Source of the DNA: an uncultured Eubacteriales bacterium | GTDB lineage: Bacteria > Bacillota > Clostridia > Lachnospirales > Lachnospiraceae | Direction of reading: 5' to 3' | NCBI GenBank assembly: GCA_902797845.1 | Contig: CADBUJ010000022.1 | Span: 1-64,000 of the forward strand | DNA length: 64,000 bases | In this document: in pieces, positions 37,810 through 45,392 of the stretch | Position numbering within the stretch: position 1 is the stretch's first letter | Layout of the letters: each line of letters starts with the position of its first letter | The notes under the pieces: generated by a model | Database searches by the model: none | What the model saw: the letters and a program-made list of their open reading frames with translations, nothing else | Told to the model about the DNA's origin: nothing | Made by a program: the position numbers and the translations under genes

Positions 37810-38484
37810 ATGAGGATATTATTGGCGGAAGACGAAAAGACCCTGAATAAGATACTTACAAAAAAGCTTACGGAAGAAGGATACAGTGTAGACAGCTGTC
37901 CGGACGGAGCGGAAGCCCTGGAATTTCTGGAATACTCGGAGTATGACGGTGCCATCCTTGATGTGATGATGCCTAAGCTGGACGGTTTTTCTCTGGTTAA
38001 AAGGCTGCGCGAAAGGGGCAACAAGGTGCCTGTACTCTTTCTTACGGCCAGGGATGCCATAGAAGACAGAGTAAAGGGACTTGATCTGGGGGCAGGAGAT
38101 TATCTTGTAAAGCCGTTCTCCATGGATGAGCTGATGGCAAGACTCAGGGCCCTTACAAGAAAAGGGAAGACAATAGAGGGCAGCATCATCACGGCAGGTG
38201 ATCTCAGTCTTGATACGGCGTCACACAGAGTCTTCAGAGGAGAAAGGGAGATACAGCTTTCCTCCAAAGAATATGCTCTGCTGAATTATCTGATGCATAA
38301 CAAAGGTATCGTGCTGTCCAGAGAGACCATAGAAGACCATATATGGAATGCGGATTACGAAGGCGGCACCAATGTGGTGGATGTATATATAAGTTATCTC
38401 CGGAAAAAAATCGATGAGGGAGAGGATAAGAAGCTTATACATACAGTAAGAGGGACAGGCTATATTCTAAAGCCGGAGGATTAA
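37810..38484 (+). CDS. OmpR-family response regulator
   Basis: A 224-residue two-component regulator. The receiver domain (1-115) has the acidic pocket AEDE, the phosphorylation site Asp51 in DGAILDVMMPKLDGF, the conserved Thr in FLTARDA and Lys in VKPFSMDEL. A winged-helix DNA-binding domain (about 128-222) ends with KKLIHTVRGTGYIL. AGGGAGG precedes the ATG. The kinase gene follows after seven bases. The tandem 11-bp repeat at 37749-37770 is a likely binding site. Confidence 0.94.
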   Translation: MRILLAEDEKTLNKILTKKLTEEGYSVDSCPDGAEALEFLEYSEYDGAILDVMMPKLDGFSLVKRLRERGNKVPVLFLTARDAIEDRVKGLDLGAGDYLVKPFSMDELMARLRALTRKGKTIEGSIITAGDLSLDTASHRVFRGEREIQLSSKEYALLNYLMHNKGIVLSRETIEDHIWNADYEGGTNVVDVYISYLRKKIDEGEDKKLIHTVRGTGYILKPED

Positions 38485-38491
38485 CATACAT

Positions 38492-39889
38492 ATGGGAAAA
38501 AGAAGCATCAGATTCAGGCTTACATTTTTTATCTCGCTTGTACTTATAGGAGTGGTGGGAATAACATTTTTCACCATGCGGTTTGCTTCCGGCATGGTCC
38601 TTAAACGCACCATAAGAGATTATCTTATAAGCACCGTTGAGGAAAATGTGGGAGAGATCAGATATAAATCCGAAAAGGACATCATAGACGGTAATACATA
38701 TATAGATTATGAAGACGGATATCTCGAGATCGATCTTAATTTCATGGATGTGGTCAATGATGTTCATGCTGCCCTTTACAGGGAGGACGGCACTCTTATC
38801 TACGGGGAAAATCCCCTTTCTGTGGAAACTGAAAAGATAGGGTTTACTGATACTTATACTTTCAGCTTAACGGCAAACGGCATTCGGTACGATATATATG
38901 ACAGAAGATTAAACATGGAGCTGCCGGGAGGAGAGAGCCTTTGGATAAGAGGGATCGTTCCGGAAACAAAAAGCGAGAGTCAGCTGTCTGATATTACTGC
39001 TATTTCGCTTATTCTTTTATCCATTCTTATCATACTGGCGGTCACAGGCGGATACTTTCTTATTAAGAAGCTCCTTTCACCTCTTCGCAGGATTGAAACT
39101 GAAGCAGAGGAGATATCAAAGGGCGATGATCTGGATTTCAGATTTTCCGTAGAAGGACAGAGCAGGGAGATAGCCAGTCTTTCAGGTGCCTTTAATAACA
39201 TGCTGGACCGCCTTTCGGAATCCTTTGAGGCTGAAAAGGAATTTACATCAGACGTATCTCACGAGCTTAGGACACCGACAGCAGTTATCCTGGCTCAGAC
39301 GGAATATACCCTGGAGAAGGAACGTGATAAGGACGAATACATAGAAGCTCTTACCGTGGTGGAGGAGCAGGGCAGAAAAATGAAGGACCTTATCGGTGAT
39401 ATGCTGGACATGAGCAGGATGAGCAGGGGCACCGACAAATACGAGCTGGAGCAGCTGGATCTGTCCTCCCTTGCGGATGATGTATGCTCCGATATGGATA
39501 AGATAGGGATAAAAAACATTTCTCTAAGAAGAGATATCGAGAAGGGCATATATGTAAAGGGCAACAGGCTCCTTCTGGAAAGGCTGCTCAAGAATCTTAT
39601 AAACAACGCTTATTCTTATGGAAAAGAAGGCGGAAACGTATGGGTATCCCTGAATCTTGACAGGGAAAGCAAAAGGGCTGTGATAAAAGTAGCTGATGAC
39701 GGGATCGGCATGACTGAAGAGGAATGCGGAAAGATCTTCGAAAGGTTTTACAGAAGCCAAAGCTCCAGAGAGATAAAAGGTACAGGCCTGGGGCTGGCCA
39801 TGGTAAAAAGGATAACAGAGCTCCATAAAGGAAGCATAACCGTAAAAAGCGCTCCGGGAGAAGGCTCCCAGTTCACAGTTGAGCTCTAA
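38492..39889 (+). CDS. sensor histidine kinase
   Basis: A 465-residue membrane kinase. It has two membrane helices (about 8-30 and 168-190) around an extracytoplasmic sensor loop of roughly 140 residues, then HAMP (190-242). The HisKA domain holds the phosphoacceptor His257 in DVSHELRTPTAVI, and the ATPase domain holds NLINNAYSYG, ADDGIGMT and GTGLGLAMVKRI. The loop is acidic near DGNTYIDYEDGYLEIDLN, which might bind a cation, though the signal is unknown. The secreted PepSY gene just downstream is a plausible target or partner. Confidence 0.93.
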   Translation: MGKRSIRFRLTFFISLVLIGVVGITFFTMRFASGMVLKRTIRDYLISTVEENVGEIRYKSEKDIIDGNTYIDYEDGYLEIDLNFMDVVNDVHAALYREDGTLIYGENPLSVETEKIGFTDTYTFSLTANGIRYDIYDRRLNMELPGGESLWIRGIVPETKSESQLSDITAISLILLSILIILAVTGGYFLIKKLLSPLRRIETEAEEISKGDDLDFRFSVEGQSREIASLSGAFNNMLDRLSESFEAEKEFTSDVSHELRTPTAVILAQTEYTLEKERDKDEYIEALTVVEEQGRKMKDLIGDMLDMSRMSRGTDKYELEQLDLSSLADDVCSDMDKIGIKNISLRRDIEKGIYVKGNRLLLERLLKNLINNAYSYGKEGGNVWVSLNLDRESKRAVIKVADDGIGMTEEECGKIFERFYRSQSSREIKGTGLGLAMVKRITELHKGSITVKSAPGEGSQFTVEL

Positions 39890-39925
39890 TACAAAACATG
39901 CGAAAAAAATAATAATTTTTTTTTA

Positions 39926-39947
39926 CTCTAATTATTCTTTAATAAAA
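39926..39947 (+). promoter_or_regulatory. degenerate tandem repeat before the PepSY gene
   Basis: CTCTAATTATT then CTTTAATAAAA match the 37749 units at 8 and 7 of 11 positions with the same 11-base period. It lies six bases before a -10-like TATATT (39954-39959). The AT-rich context makes chance similarity possible. Confidence 0.3.
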
Positions 39948-40004
39948 GGATTTTATATTAATGGTAACATCCGGATAAAGAATAAGATAAGGAGGACTTA
40001 AAAT

Positions 40005-40979
40005 ATGAAAAAATCAACTATAGCAGCAATTTGTGTTGCAGGAGCCCTGGTTCTCGGAGGCGGAGGCGTTTATGCAGCCGGAACCATAGCAAAAAGCAAT
40101 TCTATAAGCGAGGATACTGCATTAAACTTTGCATATGTGGATGCGGGTATATCTCCCGGAGAAGCGGAATTTATAAAAACCGATTTTGACTTTGAGAACG
40201 GTAAATTCGTATATGACATAGAATTTATCGCTAACGGAAAGAAATACGATTATACGATCAATTCCTCAAACGGCATGGTAATGGAAAGAGAGGTAAAAGA
40301 GATCACATCTCTTGCAAAACCTACACAGAACAGCGGAAATACTGCTTCCACAGGTACACAAACCGAAAGCAGCGCTGCACAGCAGACTGAGGGACAGGCA
40401 GCTCAGAAGGATACAGAGGCTGCACCTCAGGGAAATGCAGGGACAGATCAGAGTGCGGATAATCAGGGAAATACATCCAAAACTCCTTCAACTGGAACAC
40501 CTGCACAAACGGCACCTTCAACAGCGCCTTCAACCGCACCTACAACAACACCTTCCACAACACCTGCAGCAACAACTCCCGTAGCCACACCGTCTCAAAC
40601 ACCTTCAGCGCCCGCTGCAGCAGCGGCAGATATAGGCCTTGATAAGGCTAAAAGCATAGCTCTTGCAAATGCAGGCGTTTCTGCAGGCAGCGTTACCTTC
40701 AGTAAGGCAAGGCTTGAGAGAGATGACGGAAGGATGATCTACGACATAGAGTTTTACGGAAACGGCGAATGGGATTATGAGATCGATGCAGCAACAGGGG
40801 CTATACTGGATAAGGAATATGAGGCTCCGAGGGTTCAGCCTTCCGTAACATCACCCGGAACGGCACCTGCAGCACCTTCAACAACACCTTCTACAACACC
40901 CGCTCCCTCATATGACTACGATGATGACGACTGGGATGATGACAGGGATGACTGGGATGACGACAGATACGATGACTGA
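40005..40979 (+). CDS. secreted protein with two PepSY domains
   Basis: A 324-residue exported protein. An N-terminal signal or anchor sequence (residues 1-25, KKSTIAAICVAGALVLGG) is followed by a PepSY domain (about 34-95, ending YDIEFIANGKKYDYTINSSNG). A Pro/Thr/Ser/Gln-rich linker (about 105-205) leads to a second PepSY domain (about 207-268, YDIEFYGNGEWDYEIDAATG). A second Pro/Thr linker and an Asp/Trp-rich tail (about 305-324) end the protein. PepSY domains are often linked to protease control. The acidic tail may bind cations. AAGGAGG precedes the start. It follows the two-component genes. Confidence 0.85.
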   Translation: MKKSTIAAICVAGALVLGGGGVYAAGTIAKSNSISEDTALNFAYVDAGISPGEAEFIKTDFDFENGKFVYDIEFIANGKKYDYTINSSNGMVMEREVKEITSLAKPTQNSGNTASTGTQTESSAAQQTEGQAAQKDTEAAPQGNAGTDQSADNQGNTSKTPSTGTPAQTAPSTAPSTAPTTTPSTTPAATTPVATPSQTPSAPAAAAADIGLDKAKSIALANAGVSAGSVTFSKARLERDDGRMIYDIEFYGNGEWDYEIDAATGAILDKEYEAPRVQPSVTSPGTAPAAPSTTPSTTPAPSYDYDDDDWDDDRDDWDDDRYDD

Positions 40980-41453
40980 TGATATTGCAGGTAACACTTT
41001 ATAGAAGGCTCCGCAACGCAGTGACTGTTTTTATGAGTGTGTGCAGGAATCTCTGTAAATGGGTTTTCTGAGATAGTACTTATATCTGAAGGCCATGAAA
41101 TAGCAGTATTCTCAGCATCAGGCGGATGTTTTCTTTATAACGGATACTGATATTGGTATACCAACAACGGGCGGGGCTCTCCGCCCGTTGTTCTGTGCAG
41201 AATAAGGATCATCCAGCGGTTCAGTTTGCGGCATGTGATATTCAGGCTATTGATGTAGTATTCCTGGAGGAGCTTTTGGAGGAGCTGGCGCTTACTTCGG
41301 TCGTCGTCACGATCTTCTGTACGAGTTCTTTTCTCTTGCTGTACAGTAAAAGGCCTCCTGTGACTAGTGTATATCACAGGAGGCACTGAAGAAATCGCTT
41401 ATTACGTTTTTATTCCTTAGTTATGTAATCGTTTCAGGAATTCGTGCGACCGG
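40980..41453. other. 474-base intergenic region with hairpins, no supported gene
   Basis: The stretch between two converging genes contains a 12-pair GC-rich hairpin AACAACGGGCGG/CCGCCCGTTGTT (41163-41174, 41181-41192) without a T-tract. A second hairpin (41353-41384) is listed separately as a terminator. Short open frames on both strands (41135-41386 and 41153-41389) have no ribosome-binding site and no recognisable motif. Base usage differs from flanking genes and it may be decayed coding DNA. Confidence 0.5.
41343..41384 (-). terminator. probable terminator of the surface protein gene
   Basis: An 11-pair stem GCCTCCTGTGA/TCACAGGAGGC (41353-41363, 41374-41384) with a ten-base loop. On the minus strand it is followed by CTTTTACTG. 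It lies about 70 bases past the stop of the 41454 gene. Confidence 0.55.
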
Positions 41454-44369
41454 TTACCGGCTTTTCCTTTTTCTGTACATCCAATGTCCTCCGGATGCAG
41501 CCAGACACAATGTACTGAGCACAAAAAGGACAATGCTCAAATAATAATCCGTGTAGGCATCCCCTGTCGGCACTACCGGGATCGTTGTCTCTGCCGGATC
41601 TATAGACTTTGTTGGTTCAGATGGCTCAATGGGCTCGGCTGGTTCAGCCGGCTCAGTAGGTTCAGTTGACTCAGTTGGTTCAGACGGCTCAGTTGTCTCC
41701 GACGACTCCTCCTCATTCAGTTCATTCTCATATGTATGGTTTTTATCTTCTGTCATTTCTCCGTTGACAACGTTTCCGGAATCGCCGTCCACACTCGTCA
41801 CATATCCCTCTTCTAAGTAGTCTTCTTCCGTAATCGTATATTGTATGCCTGTCGGAATATTCTCAAAAGCTTTGCTCTGACCATCTTTTAATGTGAAGGT
41901 ATAAACCCCTCCGGAACCTGTTGCGCCATCAGGAAGCTCAGAAGATAATTCATAGGGCTGAGAGTCATTAAAGAACTCTACCGTGAACTCAAAATTTTTG
42001 TCCTTATCTCCTTTATTTCCGGTCACTTCCTTTTCTATACTAAGAGAAAACCGTTTAAGCTTATTCGTGATAGTATAGCCTTCATCATAATCCTCTGTCG
42101 CAAGCTCTTCAAATCCGCCTTCCCTTTCATAAACATCCGGCGAGATGTCTTCAGTGATCTCTTCTACTATTTCATCAGAAGGCACTGTAAACACATATTC
42201 CCAGGCGTTGCCTGACTTTTCAGGCTCAGCTGACGTATAAGTGTTTTTATCCGTTGCCAGGGTCAACTCCAGCTCTTCCGGCCTGGTTTCCAATTCGTTA
42301 TCAAAATCATCCCATACTTTTTTCACCAGAATATCTTTGTATTGTATGTTTCTGAAAGTGGATACTATATCTTCATCTCCAATAGCACCGGAAGCGTTGG
42401 TCTGGGATATCAAAGTATACTCATCCGGTATATTCACTTCTTCAACAGTGTAAAAATAGCCTTTCGGTACGTCATTTATCGTCAGTTCCTCTCCAGCCTT
42501 CAGACTGAAGGAATATGTCTGTGTGTCTATATCGTATGTCAGTCTGCTGTCTTTAGTCAGGTCATAGACGTAAATATCAGTTCCATGCACGATCTCCGCC
42601 TCATCAAGATAGTCGGGCACATTATTCAGCGGTTCATCTACATAACCGCCAAATACGACATTAGATCCGGAGCTTGCCTGTGAGAGCAGTATATTCACTT
42701 CTGTTTGGGTCAACTCGTAAGTTTTAAACCTGATCTGGGCACCGGATGCCGTGGCTGCTCCCAGAAAAACACCTTGATAATTTACGGGCATATTCGGAAT
42801 GAAGATATCCGCGGACAACTTATCGCAGTCCGTAAACATATTTGCAAAACCGGTAAGGTCATTCGGCGAAGCAAGATAAAACATGTTAAAATTCAAACCG
42901 CGCAGATCCAGATATTCCAGATTCGAGCATCCTCTGAACATGCTGCCGAATAAATAACACTTAGGCATATAGAAATTGCTTGTATCAAGTTCAGTCAATG
43001 ATGAACAGCCCTGAAACATGGCTCTTGCGGCCCTTACATTATGCATTTTCAGATTTTGAATATTTTCTATAGTAGTCAGATTTGACATATTATAGAACCA
43101 GTTTTCGGTCTGGTTCGGTATGATCTCGTCTTCAAAAACTATTTTCTTTACCTGCGTTGTCAGTATCTGATACCAGGGAGAAAACTTATTGATTATTGAT
43201 TTGTTGTAGGAGGCATTATTCCATGTGACTTCTGTCTTTTCAAAGTCGGCATAATAGGTCTTTGTTCCATCTGTCTGACCGGTCGTGTATTTGCCGGCGT
43301 CATCTCTGAAAAACGTCAGTGTCTCTGTAGAACTGTCAAAGACCGCATAAGCCTCACCCTCCGGATAAGGATATTCGATTTCCTCTATGATCTCAGTCAC
43401 ATGTTCTTTCCATATTTTCAGCTGAAAGTCAAATTCGGTCGAATCATTCGGCACATTTGTTTCTTTTTTGATCGTCAGATCATGTGTGGGAGCCTTGGCA
43501 ATAAAAAACGAATTCTGCCATATATTTCCGCCTGTGGATGTTACATAGACCCCCATGTTGGAGGAATCTGTGTAGAATGCGCTGATCGCCACCATTGGAT
43601 TGTAAGCATCATTTTTTCCCGTAAGCGGATTATAGACATAGTCATCTACTTCGCTTAATAAACCAGAATAACCATAATACCACTTTTGTTTGTCTTTCTG
43701 ACTAAGACCCGTATCCGGAATCGTAAATACACAAGGCTGCAGTTCTATTTCTTTCATTGCGGTAGGGACTGGCATAGAGATTTTAGTGGCATCTATCGGC
43801 TTGTTGCCTTCCCTCGGACCACCCAGGTTGTTTAAAGAGCCGTATGTGATAATAGGATCCACCAGCGATGTACCGTCATCATAGGTAAGGGAATAAGTTG
43901 CTTTATGCAGATAAATATTTAGCACCAAATAACCTGTGGCAGGGTCATCCCCGAAATAGATCAGTTTTTCATCTTTTGTATATTCCGAGGAGGTAGAAAC
44001 AGTCCGTGAATTATTAGCCCAGACCATATCTTCGATTTTCAGCTTAAGATGAATATTTCTGTTGTTTAATGTCCCTATTACTCCATAGTCGACGGTGATC
44101 TTTGCCGGGCTGTCCTTTTTAAGCTTTACGATCATGCTGGATCTCGTATTCTGACGATGCCATGCTCTGTATATCTCGTAATCCGTTTCATTTTCTACGG
44201 TTATATCGGGCGCGTCAAAATGGGTCTTATAAACGATATCCGATTCAAAGTCTATTCCTTCATAAACGATCTCCGGATCTGAGGCCGGGTCTTCAGCGAA
44301 TGCAGAAAGATTCGTAAGAGAAAACAGTAAGGTCATTGCGATCAGAATTGCTGTAATATACTTTTTCAT
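41454..44369 (-). CDS. large LPXTG-like, Cna-B and BspA-repeat surface protein
   Basis: A 971-residue wall protein. Residues 1-25 are a signal peptide ending AFA. The middle (about 390-570) has BspA/DUF285-type leucine-rich segments such as ARAMFQGCSSLTELDTSNF and GSMFRGCSNLEYLDLRGLNF. Cna-B-type beta domains follow (FEFTVEF, GQSKAFENIPTGIQYTITEE), then a Thr/Glu/Pro/Ser-rich linker (about 890-930). It ends with VPTGD (933-937), a membrane helix and RKRKSR, a sortase signal of non-standard form. No sortase gene is in the window. It probably acts in adhesion. It is preceded by a good promoter and its base usage looks unlike its neighbours. Confidence 0.88.
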   Translation of the reverse strand: MKKYITAILIAMTLLFSLTNLSAFAEDPASDPEIVYEGIDFESDIVYKTHFDAPDITVENETDYEIYRAWHRQNTRSSMIVKLKKDSPAKITVDYGVIGTLNNRNIHLKLKIEDMVWANNSRTVSTSSEYTKDEKLIYFGDDPATGYLVLNIYLHKATYSLTYDDGTSLVDPIITYGSLNNLGGPREGNKPIDATKISMPVPTAMKEIELQPCVFTIPDTGLSQKDKQKWYYGYSGLLSEVDDYVYNPLTGKNDAYNPMVAISAFYTDSSNMGVYVTSTGGNIWQNSFFIAKAPTHDLTIKKETNVPNDSTEFDFQLKIWKEHVTEIIEEIEYPYPEGEAYAVFDSSTETLTFFRDDAGKYTTGQTDGTKTYYADFEKTEVTWNNASYNKSIINKFSPWYQILTTQVKKIVFEDEIIPNQTENWFYNMSNLTTIENIQNLKMHNVRAARAMFQGCSSLTELDTSNFYMPKCYLFGSMFRGCSNLEYLDLRGLNFNMFYLASPNDLTGFANMFTDCDKLSADIFIPNMPVNYQGVFLGAATASGAQIRFKTYELTQTEVNILLSQASSGSNVVFGGYVDEPLNNVPDYLDEAEIVHGTDIYVYDLTKDSRLTYDIDTQTYSFSLKAGEELTINDVPKGYFYTVEEVNIPDEYTLISQTNASGAIGDEDIVSTFRNIQYKDILVKKVWDDFDNELETRPEELELTLATDKNTYTSAEPEKSGNAWEYVFTVPSDEIVEEITEDISPDVYEREGGFEELATEDYDEGYTITNKLKRFSLSIEKEVTGNKGDKDKNFEFTVEFFNDSQPYELSSELPDGATGSGGVYTFTLKDGQSKAFENIPTGIQYTITEEDYLEEGYVTSVDGDSGNVVNGEMTEDKNHTYENELNEEESSETTEPSEPTESTEPTEPAEPAEPIEPSEPTKSIDPAETTIPVVPTGDAYTDYYLSIVLFVLSTLCLAASGGHWMYRKRKSR

Positions 44370-44391
44370 TTTAATTACTACCCTTTCATAA

Positions 44392-44572
44392 GCAATGCTA
44401 AACAGTCATCGGCAGTACCCTAATAAAGGCGCCGCATTATAAATATGGTTCCAAAATATAAAATTCCGTCGTTAATTATATAATAATCTTCACATCGTCT
44501 CAAATAAAAAGAAAGTGAATCATGGTGCCAGGATTCAGGTTCACTGGAGGCATGCTAAAAACAGTCATCCGG
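44392..44572. repeat. imperfect direct repeat flanking the surface protein promoter
   Basis: GCTAAACAGTCATCGG (within 44392-44415) recurs as GCTAAAAACAGTCATCCGG (within 44551-44573) about 160 bases away. The copies differ by a two-base insertion and one extra C. They flank the promoter of the surface protein. Confidence 0.5.
44475..44503 (-). promoter_or_regulatory. promoter of the surface protein gene
   Basis: On the minus strand TTGAGA (44503-44498), a 17-base spacer and TATAAT (44480-44475). The leader is about 100 bases and contains one copy of an imperfect repeat (44392-44415). Confidence 0.75.
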
Positions 44573-44600
44573 TGAAGCCTTTTTCTTTCTTAAAATTAAC

Positions 44601-44629
44601 TTGCCAAATCTGTACGGGAAGAGTATACT
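44601..44629 (+). promoter_or_regulatory. promoter of the ABC transporter operon
   Basis: TTGCCA (44601-44606), a 17-base spacer, TATACT (44624-44629). Two palindromes lie immediately downstream. Confidence 0.75.
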
Positions 44630-44639
44630 ACCTTCGTTA

Positions 44640-44677
44640 GTTAGTTTATTCTAACAAAAATTTGTTTATATAAACAA
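44640..44677 (+). promoter_or_regulatory. two operator-like palindromes before the ABC transporter genes
   Basis: GTTAG-TTTATT-CTAAC (44640-44655) and the perfect 16-base palindrome TTGTTTATATAAACAA (44662-44677) lie between the expected transcription start (about 44636) and the ribosome-binding site. Their placement suits a repressor that blocks initiation or elongation. The regulator is not evident nearby. Confidence 0.55.
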
Positions 44678-44690
44678 CAGAGGTGAGAAG

Positions 44691-45392
44691 ATGTCACTTA
44701 TCGAGTTTAAAGGCGTAAGCCGTATTTATTCAGTGGGAGAGCATCAGCAGAAGGCTCTCGACAATATAGATCTGTTTCTGGAAAAAGGGAAAATGGTTGT
44801 TATCCTTGGACCCAGCGGTGCAGGAAAGAGTACCCTTCTTAACCTGCTGGGAGGCCTGGACAGTCCTACGGAAGGCACCATAGTAGTTGACGGGAGAGAT
44901 ATTTCCGATCTTTCCAGTGATGAGCTTGCCGAATACAGAGCAGAAAAGGTGGGATTTGTTTTCCAGTCATACAACCTTATACCTACTCTTACGGTAGGGG
45001 AAAACGTGGAGCTTGTTAAAGAGATTTCACCTAAAGCATTGGATACAAAGGAAATGCTTTCTGAGGTGGGTCTTTCAGATCATATCAAAAAATTTCCGTC
45101 GGAGCTTTCGGGAGGCGAGCAGCAGAGAGTCTCCATCGCCAGAGCCCTGGCAAAGAATCCCGAGATACTTTTATGCGACGAGCCCACAGGAGCTCTTGAT
45201 TCGGAAACGGGAGTGGTGGTCTTAAGGTCCTTATTAAACATGGCTAAAAGTTACGGGAAGACCATCATAATAGTTACTCACAATCAGAATATCGCAAAGA
45301 TCGCAGATGTGGTCGTTACCGTTAAAAGCGGCAAGATCAGATCGGTGGAGGAACAGGCATTCCCTGCCGCTCTGGAGGAGGTGGACTGGTAA
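44691..45392 (+). CDS. ABC transporter ATP-binding protein (MacB/LolD type)
   Basis: A 233-residue ATPase. Walker [17 protein letters not shown] (about 39-54), the Q-loop [11 protein letters not shown], the ABC signature [16 protein letters not shown] and Walker [13 protein letters not shown] are complete, with the switch His in VTHNQ. It pairs with the FtsX-type permease directly downstream, which begins on the codon after its stop. This class usually drives transport of peptides, lipids or antimicrobial compounds, or mechanical work at the membrane, and is often involved in resistance. Substrate unknown. Confidence 0.93.
   Translation: MSLIEFKGVSRIYSVGEHQQKALDNIDLFLEKGKMVVILGPSGAGKSTLLNLLGGLDSPTEGTIVVDGRDISDLSSDELAEYRAEKVGFVFQSYNLIPTLTVGENVELVKEISPKALDTKEMLSEVGLSDHIKKFPSELSGGEQQRVSIARALAKNPEILLCDEPTGALDSETGVVVLRSLLNMAKSYGKTIIIVTHNQNIAKIADVVVTVKSGKIRSVEEQAFPAALEEVDW

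Noticed and set aside
41135..41389. Small overlapping frames on both strands as genes
   Set aside because: No Shine-Dalgarno sequence or recognisable motif, and they span the two intergenic hairpins.
41500..41720. Simple-sequence CRISPR-like repeats in the surface gene
   Set aside because: The repeated GGTTCAG-type units encode the Thr/Glu/Pro/Ser linker; they are short, contiguous and lack spacers.
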